From Methylococcaceae bacterium (GTDB lineage: Bacteria > Pseudomonadota > Gammaproteobacteria > Methylococcales > Methylomonadaceae), in the NCBI GenBank assembly GCA_947505055.1, contig CANNLO010000286.1, positions 1-6,258 of the forward strand: DNA of 6,258 nucleotides, read 5' to 3'. Position numbers and translations under genes: made by a program. Under the pieces are notes generated by a model that was not told the origin of the DNA, searched no databases, and worked only from the letters and a program-made list of their open reading frames with translations. Of this stretch, positions 1-5,888 are shown in pieces (the stretch's first letter is position 1; each line of letters starts with the position of its first letter).

Positions 1-240
1 AGTTCTTTCAGGGTAATGCCACGATTGGAGTGGACCTCTGCATAATCGGGCTTCAGGGCAATTGCACGGTCATAACTTGCCAATGCTTCATCCAGTCGTT
101 TGAGTTTTTTCAGGGTAATGCCACGATTGAAGTAGGCCTGGGCATAATCAGGCTTCAGGGCAATCGCACGGTCATAACTTGCCAACGCTTCATCTAGTCG
201 TTTGAGTTCTTTCAGGGCATTGCCACGATTATTAAGGGCA
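1..240 (-). repeat. 102-bp tandem DNA repeats encoding TPR units
   Basis: Two full 102-bp units lie head to tail at 1-102 and 103-204, and a third begins at 205 and diverges after about 25 bases. I count about ten differences between the two full units, several of them synonymous. The period equals exactly one 34-residue TPR, so gain or loss of a unit keeps the frame. The left end may continue outside the window. Confidence 0.9.
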
Positions 241-485
241 TTAGGTTGATTGGGATTGATTTGCAAAGATTTCCCGATGATTATTGCGGCATCTTCTAAC
301 AGACCTTTTTGAAAGGCAATCGTCCCTAAATTGGTTAACAATATGGTATTGCTGGGTAAAAAGTTCAGTAACTTTTTATATTGAGTTTCTGCTGCATCCA
401 ATTGCCCGGATTGATGCAATGCCACTGCTGCTTGTATCATCTTGCTTTGTTTCGGGGTTGGTCCAGTGGCTTTTTTATGTTGCAT
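1..485 (-). CDS. TPR-repeat protein, N-terminal part (gene runs off the window)
   Basis: The open frame starts at an ATG at 485 and has no stop down to base 1, giving 161 complete codons. A short polar N-terminus (residues 1-15, no signal peptide or membrane segment seen) is followed by consecutive 34-residue tetratricopeptide repeats at about residues 17-50, 51-84, 85-118, 119-152 and the beginning of a fifth. Repeats 3 and 4 share the core LDEALASYDRAIALKPDYA, with the usual small residues and the Pro near the end of helix B. TPR arrays are protein-interaction scaffolds. In proteobacteria, long proteins of this look often carry a C-terminal catalytic domain such as an O-GlcNAc-transferase-like glycosyltransferase, but that part lies outside the window, so its role here is unknown. 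A perfect TATAAT lies 31 nt upstream of the ATG; no good Shine-Dalgarno sequence is visible. The start is fairly safe because the repeats begin soon after it. Confidence 0.9.
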   Translation of the reverse strand, partial: MQHKKATGPTPKQSKMIQAAVALHQSGQLDAAETQYKKLLNFLPSNTILLTNLGTIAFQKGLLEDAAIIIGKSLQINPNQPNALNNRGNALKELKRLDEALASYDRAIALKPDYAQAYFNRGITLKKLKRLDEALASYDRAIALKPDYAEVHSNRGITLKE

Positions 486-516
486 GAGAACTTATAAATG
501 ACTAATTTGTAGGTCA

Positions 517-522
517 ATTATA
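517..522 (-). promoter_or_regulatory. Probable -10 box of the TPR gene
   Basis: Read on the minus strand this is a perfect TATAAT, 31 nt upstream of the TPR start codon, inside an AT-rich intergenic region. No good -35 hexamer is present at 16-18 bp spacing, so either an activator is needed or the match is fortuitous. Confidence 0.45.
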
Positions 523-542
523 CACAGTTATTACTGCGAACG

Positions 543-606
543 TCTGACCCCATTGGTTATTAAAAAAAGCGCAGTATATCAGACATATAACTTTACTCTG
601 ACCCCA
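543..606. repeat. Pair of intergenic TGGGGTCAGA motifs
   Basis: The 10-base sequence tctgacccca occurs at 543-552 and again at 597-606, in the same orientation, 54 bases apart, within the 169-base gap between the antitoxin stop and the TPR start. On the minus strand it reads TGGGGTCAGA. From memory, GGGGTCAGA-type sequences are recurrent intergenic motifs in gammaproteobacteria, sometimes near REP-associated (Y1) transposase elements; I cannot confirm that link here, and no transposase gene is present beside them. Confidence 0.45.
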
Positions 607-654
607 GTTATTCTACCTTTGTGGTGGATTGATATGCCGTATAGCCGTGCTTAA

Positions 655-939
655 TTAGTGAGCAGAAAGATCGTGATAAAAACTAGGGTTGTCCTGAATA
701 GTCGCCAACACCTTAGCTGCAAGACCTGTTGGATTACGACGCTTGTTTTCCCAGCTCTTTATCGTATCTACACTAGTCCCTAAAGCATCAGCCAGTTCTT
801 GCTGAGATACATCTAGCTTAAGTCGAATGGCTTTCACATTAGCAACATCATACCGAGTCACTCGCGCTGCTTGTTTCTTACTCTGCTTAATATCTACCGC
901 CTCTTCTAGCGAGGCTTTTAACTCATTAAATATACTCAT
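655..939 (-). CDS. HigA/NadS-like antitoxin, XRE-family helix-turn-helix
   Basis: A 94-residue protein with a cro/C1-type helix-turn-helix at about residues 35-70. The sequence SQQELADALGTSVDTIKSWE (45-64) gives the recognition helix, and RRNPTG (67-72) is the tail typical of HigA-2/NadS-type antitoxins. The N-terminal 30 residues are helical and charged and would be the region contacting the toxin. It should neutralise the upstream toxin and, alone or as a complex, repress the shared promoter. It is the second gene of the pair: its ATG at 939 begins one base after the toxin stop, and GGGGAG (952-947) inside the toxin's last codons is an excellent ribosome binding site 7 nt from the ATG, so the two are translationally linked. 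The toxin-before-antitoxin order is that of HigBA systems. Confidence 0.93.
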   Translation of the reverse strand: MSIFNELKASLEEAVDIKQSKKQAARVTRYDVANVKAIRLKLDVSQQELADALGTSVDTIKSWENKRRNPTGLAAKVLATIQDNPSFYHDLSAH

Positions 940-940
940 A

Positions 941-1273
941 TTAAATCTCCCCTTTAAGCAAGTTAACTAACTTCTTCAACTCAGATTTTTCTGAATTACT
1001 TAGGTTATCTTTAGGATTCTTAGGATAAGCCACAACTAAATAGATAATTTCTGCTGTCGCTAAAAAATAGATGACCCGAGCACTTTTGCTTTTTCCTTGC
1101 CCATCTGTAGCCATTCTGACTTTTCTCAGCCCACCAGTACCTTGAATGAGATCACCTTTTTCAGGTTGCGCAATAAGCTCAACTTGCAGATCTTTCAACT
1201 CATCGTCGGTGGCTATCAGTTTAATTTGTTTAGAAAAAACAGATGTCACAATAAATTCGATAGCGTGACTCAC
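941..1273 (-). CDS. HigB/RelE-like toxin of a type II toxin-antitoxin pair
   Basis: A 110-residue protein of the RelE/ParE superfamily, HigB-2-type subgroup, whose characterised members are ribosome-associated mRNA endonucleases. Subgroup signatures are GTGGLRKVRM (45-54), RVIYF (66-70) and AYPKNPKDNLS (82-92), followed by a charged C-terminal helix ending KLVNLLKGEI. The frame stays open to a TTG at 1357, but I chose the GTG at 1273. Family members begin just before the equivalent of AIEFIV. A promoter and a perfect palindrome lie between the two candidate starts. GGAG at 1288-1285 is a plausible binding site 11 nt upstream of the GTG. The 28 extra residues of the longer version resemble nothing in the family. 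Key family residues appear intact, so it is probably an active toxin; its target is inferred from the family only. Confidence 0.92.
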   Translation of the reverse strand: MSHAIEFIVTSVFSKQIKLIATDDELKDLQVELIAQPEKGDLIQGTGGLRKVRMATDGQGKSKSARVIYFLATAEIIYLVVAYPKNPKDNLSNSEKSELKKLVNLLKGEI

Positions 1274-1300
1274 TGACTTAGGAGCTCCAGATAATGATAC

Positions 1301-1315
1301 GTGTACATAGTACAC
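1301..1315. promoter_or_regulatory. Probable autoregulatory operator of the toxin-antitoxin pair
   Basis: The sequence GTGTACATAGTACAC is a perfect inverted repeat with 6-base arms and a 3-base centre. It covers the probable -10 box and lies 28 bases upstream of the toxin GTG. HTH antitoxins of this type bind such palindromes as dimers to repress their own operon, so this is the best candidate operator. Confidence 0.7.
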
Positions 1316-1335
1316 TCTTGCGCGCCCAGCTGCAA
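1307..1335 (-). promoter_or_regulatory. Probable promoter of the toxin-antitoxin operon
   Basis: On the minus strand TTGCAG (1335-1330) and TACTAT (1312-1307) stand 17 bp apart, the optimal sigma-70 spacing. They match the consensus hexamers at 3 of 6 and 4 of 6 positions. The -10 lies within the palindromic operator, so repressor binding would block polymerase. Transcription would start near 1300, leaving a leader of roughly 25-30 nt before the GTG. Confidence 0.55.
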
Positions 1336-1409
1336 GACGTAAATCATTAATGAACAAGACAAGCGCAAAAAATTAACATAACAGCCATTATGGGAAGGCA
1401 TAAACCGTG

Positions 1410-1482
1410 GTAGAGTAGAGAACTAACTTACGCCAACTCTCCCTCATAAAACTGTGCATGCGAATTAGCCGCACACGACTTT
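1410..1482 (-). mobile_element. 3' end of a group II intron (domains V and VI), 5'-truncated
   Basis: On the minus strand, 1482-1448 folds as a domain V hairpin. The lower stem AAAGTCGTG pairs with CACAGTTTT with one C-A mismatch, followed by the characteristic 2-nt bulge on the 3' strand (1458-1457), an upper stem of UGCG with CGCA, and a small loop. A second hairpin follows: GAGAGTTGGC pairs with GTTAGTTCTC (1441-1432 with 1427-1418), then a G-U pair, one bulged A at 1416 and three more pairs. The bulged A lies 7 nt from a CTCTAC end at 1410, matching the branch-point A and AY 3' end of domain VI. The catalytic triad reads AGU instead of AGC, and no reverse transcriptase or domains I-IV can fit before the neighbouring gene, so this is a dead remnant. 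I inferred the folding by hand. Confidence 0.6.
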
Positions 1483-1663
1483 CCAATGTTCTTCACATCA
1501 AGGTTTGCGCACTGTCCCGCTCTAAGCTTATTAAAGCAACTGAGGATGCTTCGCTTGCGCGTTCAACCATTGATCGCGGAACAATAGAAGGTTTGTTGCT
1601 TGACCTAAAACGCATTGATTCACCAAGTTACAAAAATAAAGGCGTATATGGAATTTATCTTTT
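1483..1663. other. Unassigned stretch between intron stub and oxidoreductase gene
   Basis: No recognisable gene is visible. A plus-strand frame of 69 codons (1458-1667) is open, but it starts inside the intron domain V, runs into the stop of the opposing gene, has no Shine-Dalgarno sequence and resembles no family I know. On the minus strand a 40-codon frame starting near 1616 ends at a TGA about 13 bases before the intron stub; it too is unrecognised and does not look like the end of an intron-encoded reverse transcriptase. No clear terminator hairpin follows the oxidoreductase stop. The stretch is probably debris of an earlier insertion. Confidence 0.4.
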
Positions 1664-2866
1664 TTAAAGGCGACTGCTATCCACGATCATCTCAGCAAAT
1701 GCAAATGCACTTGTAAACGCAGGCGAAATAGCATTTAACACATGAGTAGAATTATCTGTGTGATTAAGAATAAAATCCATTTCAAGCCTACCAGTCTTTA
1801 AATTATATAACTGAGGTCGAATTCCTGATTTTGGAGTTGCAACCATATCGGCTGCCTTCATAGAAGGCAATAGCTTTTGCCCAGCTTTTACAAAATTAGA
1901 CTTTGAGTACTTTGAAATTTCCATATGTGCTAACTTCCTAAAATTTTGTGAATTATCAAGATACATCAGAGCTAGTCTCAGACCGATTCCAACCGCCTCT
2001 AAGGGGCAAATACTTTGCAATATACTGTAGTTTTCCCTACCAAGGACTGGGATTGCAGTCGGACCAATATAAACATCACCGTTTATAGAACGGGTCAAAT
2101 GCACACCTAGAAACGGAAGCGAAATATCAGGCACAGGATAAATGTTTGAACGAACGAGATGTTGAGACTCCGGCCTTAGTTTCCAATAAATGCCCTTAAA
2201 GGGTATCAATGCATAATCTTTGGCAAGATCAAATTTTTTTGCCACTGAATCTGCATACGCTCCAGCACAATTAAAAAGATGCCCATAGGAAAACTGCTCA
2301 CTGCTGCAAACCACCTCGCCATTATTCAAAACATGGCTAAGTTTATGAGACCAATAAAAATTCACACCTGACATTTCAAGTAAATTCACCAAGCGCTTAA
2401 GAACTAACTTATTGTCAATAACCGCAGTATCTGGAGTGTAAATAGCCGCAATACCGGCCGTTGCGTATGGTTCAATTTCTCGCAACTGTTTTTCATCAAT
2501 ACTGAAGGCTCGTATTCCATTAGCATTAGCGTTATTTAATATTGAATAAAGTGTGGCAAGCTCACTTTCAGAAGTAGCGACGATTACCTTACCAGAGGTT
2601 AAGCATGGAATGCTATTTTCAGCAGCAAAACTCCGCATTCGAGCAGCTCCCGTGGCACAGACTCTAGCTTTAAGTGTATCGTTACTGTAATAGACACCAC
2701 TATGTAATACACCACTGTTTCGACCACTTGCGTGCAAACCTTCGCTGGACTCTTTTTCCAAAACACCTATCCGAGCTTGCGGAAAACGCTTTTTCAATTC
2801 ATAAGCTACTGACAATCCAACAATGCCTGCACCTATAATCAAAAAATCATATTTACGAGTAGACAT
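1664..2866 (-). CDS. LhgO-like FAD-dependent oxidoreductase
   Basis: A 400-residue protein of the DAO/glycine-oxidase fold, closest in recalled motifs to L-2-hydroxyglutarate oxidase/dehydrogenase (LhgO, L2HGDH). The Rossmann FAD motif GAGIVG is at 12-17, with an acidic residue ending strand 2 (E37) to bind the ribose. Family signatures are SGVLHSGVYY (51-60), GKVIVATSESEL (92-103), NCAGAYADSVA (199-209), PFKGIYWKL (222-230), PFLGVHLTR (251-259), IGPTA (267-271), SGIRPQL (347-353) and a C-terminal FAD-contacting AISPAFTSA (379-387). The length matches the family (about 400-420). Known members oxidise a 2-hydroxyacid and pass electrons to the quinone pool at the inner membrane. As the last gene of a sugar cluster, 6 nt behind an SDR, it more likely acts on a sugar-linked hydroxyacid or a polyhydroxy acid precursor; that substrate is inferred. 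The only upstream ribosome-binding candidate is a weak AAGG. Confidence 0.9.
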   Translation of the reverse strand: MSTRKYDFLIIGAGIVGLSVAYELKKRFPQARIGVLEKESSEGLHASGRNSGVLHSGVYYSNDTLKARVCATGAARMRSFAAENSIPCLTSGKVIVATSESELATLYSILNNANANGIRAFSIDEKQLREIEPYATAGIAAIYTPDTAVIDNKLVLKRLVNLLEMSGVNFYWSHKLSHVLNNGEVVCSSEQFSYGHLFNCAGAYADSVAKKFDLAKDYALIPFKGIYWKLRPESQHLVRSNIYPVPDISLPFLGVHLTRSINGDVYIGPTAIPVLGRENYSILQSICPLEAVGIGLRLALMYLDNSQNFRKLAHMEISKYSKSNFVKAGQKLLPSMKAADMVATPKSGIRPQLYNLKTGRLEMDFILNHTDNSTHVLNAISPAFTSAFAFAEMIVDSSRL

Positions 2867-2872
2867 GCACCA

Positions 2873-3820
2873 TCAGACCTTATTTGCTGCACTGAGCAGA
2901 CTTACAGTATTGTAAATACCTTCTTCGAAATCACCCTGAACAGTAAAACCTTCAAAAAGGAATCTCGAGTTTAAAACCTCATAAGATAATTGATTCATAA
3001 TAGGACTATCAACAAATTGCAACTGTAATTGAGGTACATATACTTTAATTGCGTCTACCACCTGCCTCACTGTTGCATTTTTAGTCACCACATTGTAAAC
3101 AGTGCCATTAAACAAATCTTTTTTTATTACAAACTCAATTGCCCGCATAGCATCACCCAAATCAAGATAAGGACGCTTTTGGTCGTAGGCGGTCCGCCAA
3201 ACGGTAATCGGTTGCCCCATGACAGCCTGCCAGCAGAACTTATTGACGGCAGTGTGGAAACGCATGCCTGGAGAAGTGCCAAAGATAGTGCCAAAACGGA
3301 ATATGACAGCACGCAAGCCCTGCTCTTTGACTAATTGCTGAACTAACCGTTCTTCTTTAAGTTTAGTTGTCGCGTAGGGGCTCTGCGGCTTCAATTCATC
3401 CTCAGAACAATCCTCATCGACCACGGTTGCCTGTGTTCCATAAACACTGGTTGATGAAAGTGCAATCATCCTTACCCCATAGTTTGCACAGGCTTCAGCA
3501 ATGCGCTTCGTCGCGTTGAAATTATTCTGTTCCAGCTGCTCTGCCTTATCAAAACTTCCTGCAGCATCGGTAATTGCTGCCAGATGTACAACGACATCAG
3601 CACCGTCCATCAATGGCTGCAAATTCATTTTGGTGATGTCGGCTTCAATAAAGCTGTAATTTCCCTCGGAAGGCAAATTGAACAAAGAACTGAAACGTTG
3701 GGTCATCATGTTATCGACCATCACGATTTCGCTTCCTGGGAAAGCAACCGGCAAATCTCTAACGAGGCGCGAACCAATATGGCCTAGTGCGCCAGTCACT
3801 ACGATTTTCAATTTTGACAT
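2873..3820 (-). CDS. Extended-SDR NDP-sugar epimerase/reductase (second SDR)
   Basis: A 315-residue NAD-dependent epimerase/dehydratase-family protein. The nucleotide-binding motif GALGHIG is at 10-16, and MVD with acidic D36 at the end of strand 2 suggests NAD(H) rather than NADP(H). The family HLAA motif is at 79-82. The catalytic positions are in LSSTSVYG (121-128) and Y149-ATT-K153. The segment SSTSVYG lacks the TDE of 4,6-dehydratases, so epimerisation at C4 or ketone reduction is more likely; the substrate is unknown. The frame is open to a TTG at 3856, but I chose the ATG at 3820: it sits four residues before strand 1 as in the family, whereas the longer version would overlap the methyltransferase by 26 bases. 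No Shine-Dalgarno sequence precedes it, so translation may be coupled to the upstream gene, whose stop is 10 bases away. Confidence 0.92.
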   Translation of the reverse strand: MSKLKIVVTGALGHIGSRLVRDLPVAFPGSEIVMVDNMMTQRFSSLFNLPSEGNYSFIEADITKMNLQPLMDGADVVVHLAAITDAAGSFDKAEQLEQNNFNATKRIAEACANYGVRMIALSSTSVYGTQATVVDEDCSEDELKPQSPYATTKLKEERLVQQLVKEQGLRAVIFRFGTIFGTSPGMRFHTAVNKFCWQAVMGQPITVWRTAYDQKRPYLDLGDAMRAIEFVIKKDLFNGTVYNVVTKNATVRQVVDAIKVYVPQLQLQFVDSPIMNQLSYEVLNSRFLFEGFTVQGDFEEGIYNTVSLLSAANKV

Positions 3821-3830
3821 AGTAAAAAAT

Positions 3831-4454
3831 TTAACGTTTGAGTGCAGTAAGACCAATCATATAATCACGGTTACCTTTCCATTGAAAACGATCGATTGAA
3901 ACGTCTTGGAGGTTCATCTTTCTACAAATTGCCCGCAATTTCGCCTCACTATAACAATTAGTATGGAATTGACCATCACCATTTTGACTTCCGAATAAAG
4001 TTGCCACTAAATAACCCCATCGATTATCAGTTCCATAACTATACGTTCCAAACCAATGTTGATTTAAAATCGCTTCTTGATCATTTCGATAAAAATCTTG
4101 CCAATCATCCTTTGCTTCTAACCATTGCTTTATCACCTTTTCAAAGTCCACCGTAGAAAGATAAAGTAAACCACCTGGCTTAAGAACACGAACAACTTCA
4201 TTAAAGAACTTTGGTTCATCAATAAATGGAAGGTGCTCAATTAAACCCTCCGCTTTAATTTCATCGACAGAATTTTTTTCAAAAGGTAGGTTAAAAATAT
4301 CATAATTAACAACAACCAAATCCTCTTCAAACGATTGATGAGGGTATCTTTCGCGAATCTGATCTAGCGAATCCATATCGATATTTATATATCCTGGCAA
4401 AGGACGACCACCACATCCTAGATTCAAGCGAACCAAACTATTCTTATTACTCAT
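3831..4454 (-). CDS. Class I SAM-dependent methyltransferase
   Basis: A 207-residue Methyltransf_11-type protein. Motif I is LNLGCGG (10-16) directly near the N-terminus, followed by GYINID (21-26), whose D26 should contact the SAM ribose. The acidic-loop region is YDIFNLPFEKNSVDEI (51-66), LIEHL is at 71-75 and the post-II motif LKPGG at 91-95. This compact LNLGCGGRPLPGY form is common in polysaccharide clusters, where such enzymes O- or N-methylate a sugar, or sometimes a linked group; the acceptor cannot be read from the sequence. No membrane segment is seen. GAGGA lies only 3 nt before the ATG, close but strong, and no other in-frame ATG precedes motif I. It sits between the ketoisomerase and the second SDR, with gaps of 18 and 10 nt, so all are probably co-transcribed. 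Confidence 0.92.
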   Translation of the reverse strand: MSNKNSLVRLNLGCGGRPLPGYINIDMDSLDQIRERYPHQSFEEDLVVVNYDIFNLPFEKNSVDEIKAEGLIEHLPFIDEPKFFNEVVRVLKPGGLLYLSTVDFEKVIKQWLEAKDDWQDFYRNDQEAILNQHWFGTYSYGTDNRWGYLVATLFGSQNGDGQFHTNCYSEAKLRAICRKMNLQDVSIDRFQWKGNRDYMIGLTALKR

Positions 4455-4472
4455 AATTCCTCGGGTTTTTTC

Positions 4473-4877
4473 TTATTGAACTTGAGATCTGTATTCTTTG
4501 AAAAGATCATACTCACGTATATAGTCATTTAATTCATAGGGGCGATCACACAAAACAACCAATACTGAATTATCTTCCAAGTAGTTTTCAACGGCCCATA
4601 TACCAGGAGGTAAAAACAAGCCAATATCGGGGCGATCAAGAGAAAATTTTGAAATCTCATGCCCATCATCAATACTAACATCAATTTTTCCACTTGAACA
4701 TATTAAGAGCTGAGAACAAAGCTTATGCGCATGCTCACCTCGAACATCACCTTTAGATGCCCTTACAACAAATACCCTAGCTATTGAGAAAGGAACATCT
4801 GAAACACCTTCCATAACGACGAGCTCACCATTTTCCGCTGGATAGCTTGGCAATTTCAAATATTTTACGTCCTTCAT
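4473..4877 (-). CDS. FdtA/QdtA-type sugar 3,4-ketoisomerase (WxcM-like cupin)
   Basis: A 134-residue single-domain cupin. FdtA and QdtA convert dTDP-4-keto-6-deoxyglucose to its 3-keto isomer, the step before 3-amination to Fuc3N- or Qui3N-type sugars. Visible signatures are PFSIARVFVV (29-38), the active-site RGEHAHK (46-52, with H49 and H51), the cupin strands QLLICSSGKIDVSIDDG (56-72), LFLPPGIW (87-94) and the C-terminal DYIREYDLFKEY (118-129). The ATG at 4877 was chosen because MKDVKYLKLP lines up with the start of family members and gives the family length of about 135-140. An ATG at 4925 or 4910 would add 11-16 unrelated residues and overlap the upstream gene. After W94 the residue is Ala, where I recall a His in FdtA. 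No FdtB-type aminotransferase is in the window, so the product is open. Confidence 0.9.
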   Translation of the reverse strand: MKDVKYLKLPSYPAENGELVVMEGVSDVPFSIARVFVVRASKGDVRGEHAHKLCSQLLICSSGKIDVSIDDGHEISKFSLDRPDIGLFLPPGIWAVENYLEDNSVLVVLCDRPYELNDYIREYDLFKEYRSQVQ

Positions 4878-4893
4878 CGTTGACGTAGAGAGA

Positions 4894-5877
4894 TTAAAAA
4901 CTTGGTTCATTAGAATTATACTCATGCATTAAATGCTCAATCAATCTATCTAAGCCTTCTTCCAAGCTAATTCTTGGTCGCCAATCAGTAGCTCGTTGTA
5001 TCTCTATAGTGCTTGCCACAAAATTTCGTAATTCGATAGGGTCAGTGGCATCAGGCCAAGGGGCATGTTCAACATCAACTTTCCCGCCTACCGCACTCTC
5101 TACGCGCTCGGCAACTAACTTAAATACATCTGCCACCCTAATACCAGTGCCACTTGCTACATTCAATGCCTTTCCCACAACGCCACTTTCCATACCAGTA
5201 ACCATAAATGCTCTGACAACATCTTGAATATAGACATAGTCACGTAAATAACCTCCTCCGCCATACAATGGAATTTTTTTCCTCTGTAAAGCCAACTGTG
5301 TCACTTTGTTCAAGACACCGCGCCCAGCCCCAGAACTTTGCATTGAACTCGGACCATAAACATTTGAAAGCCTAAGTGAAACCGCTTCCAGAATTCCTCG
5401 TTCAGTTGCCAAGGCCAATTGCATTTCTACAAATAATTTATGAAGATCATAATTTGTTACTGGCTTAACAGGAGCGCTCTCGCTGACTGGAAAAACATCC
5501 GTCAAGCCATAAACTGTTGCCGTAGAAGCAAATACGACACGTCGCCGATGACCAATTATCATTGCGGCTTCAATCATTTGTGCTACTGGCAACAAAGTAG
5601 AACTAATACTCCCAACAGGATCATTAGCCGCTTCATATAAACTTGTGGGCCCAGCCAAATGAAAAATAACATCTGCCTTGGAAAAAAGTTCAATCCACAA
5701 ATCTTTTGATGCATAGTCGACTGCTTTTATAGTTTCAATTCCTATAATAGGCAATAAATCTTTCTGACTGACGCGTATAATCTTTACAGGCAATTCAGAT
5801 AACCCTAAAACTAGAGCTGATCCCAAATAGCCACTACAACCTGTGACGGCAACAGTTTTCCCCGTATAAAAATTCAA
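4894..5877 (-). CDS. Extended-SDR NDP-sugar epimerase/reductase (first SDR), TTG start
   Basis: A 327-residue NAD(P)-dependent epimerase/dehydratase-family protein. The glycine motif GCSGYLG is at 13-19, HLAG at 73-76, the catalytic segment ASTATVYG at 117-124, Y143-DLH-K147, SNVYGP at 171-176, and RDYVYIQDVVRA (212-223) in the substrate-binding half. STATVYG in place of STDEVYG argues against a 4,6-dehydratase. Strand 2 ends IIRVS without the acidic residue of NAD-specific enzymes, so NADP(H) use is possible. The start is a TTG: an in-frame TAG at 5889-5887 forbids upstream extension, AGGA at 5888-5885 lies 7 nt before the TTG, and no internal ATG precedes residue 101. It is the first intact gene of the five-gene run. 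The substrate cannot be assigned; the adjacent ketoisomerase suggests a 6-deoxy-ketosugar route. Confidence 0.92.
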   Translation of the reverse strand: MNFYTGKTVAVTGCSGYLGSALVLGLSELPVKIIRVSQKDLLPIIGIETIKAVDYASKDLWIELFSKADVIFHLAGPTSLYEAANDPVGSISSTLLPVAQMIEAAMIIGHRRRVVFASTATVYGLTDVFPVSESAPVKPVTNYDLHKLFVEMQLALATERGILEAVSLRLSNVYGPSSMQSSGAGRGVLNKVTQLALQRKKIPLYGGGGYLRDYVYIQDVVRAFMVTGMESGVVGKALNVASGTGIRVADVFKLVAERVESAVGGKVDVEHAPWPDATDPIELRNFVASTIEIQRATDWRPRISLEEGLDRLIEHLMHEYNSNEPSF

Positions 5878-5884
5878 ATTAATT

Positions 5885-5888
5885 TCCT
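5885..5888 (-). promoter_or_regulatory. Ribosome binding site fixing the TTG start of the first SDR
   Basis: AGGA read on the minus strand is placed 7 nt upstream of the TTG at 5877. It overlaps the in-frame TAG that limits the reading frame, so it decides the start. Confidence 0.75.

Noticed and set aside
284..487. Plus-strand open frame of 67 codons
   Set aside because: It is antisense to the TPR reading frame, which is clearly coding; no ribosome binding site and no family resemblance.
1458..1667. Plus-strand open frame of 69 codons
   Set aside because: It starts inside the domain V hairpin, overlaps the stop of the opposing oxidoreductase gene, and has no Shine-Dalgarno sequence or recognisable domain.
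3029..3334. Plus-strand open frame of 101 codons, and a second minus-strand frame at 3127-3312
   Set aside because: Both are shadows of the second SDR gene, whose motifs are unmistakable.
3821..3856. Longer TTG start for the second SDR
   Set aside because: It would overlap the methyltransferase and add 12 residues before a Rossmann strand that normally begins within the first few residues.
3678..3899. Plus-strand open frames at 3584-3787 and 3678-3899
   Set aside because: Antisense to the SDR and methyltransferase genes, with low-quality protein composition.
5009..5227. Plus-strand open frames at 5009-5227 and 5440-5640
   Set aside because: Antisense to the first SDR gene; no start signals.
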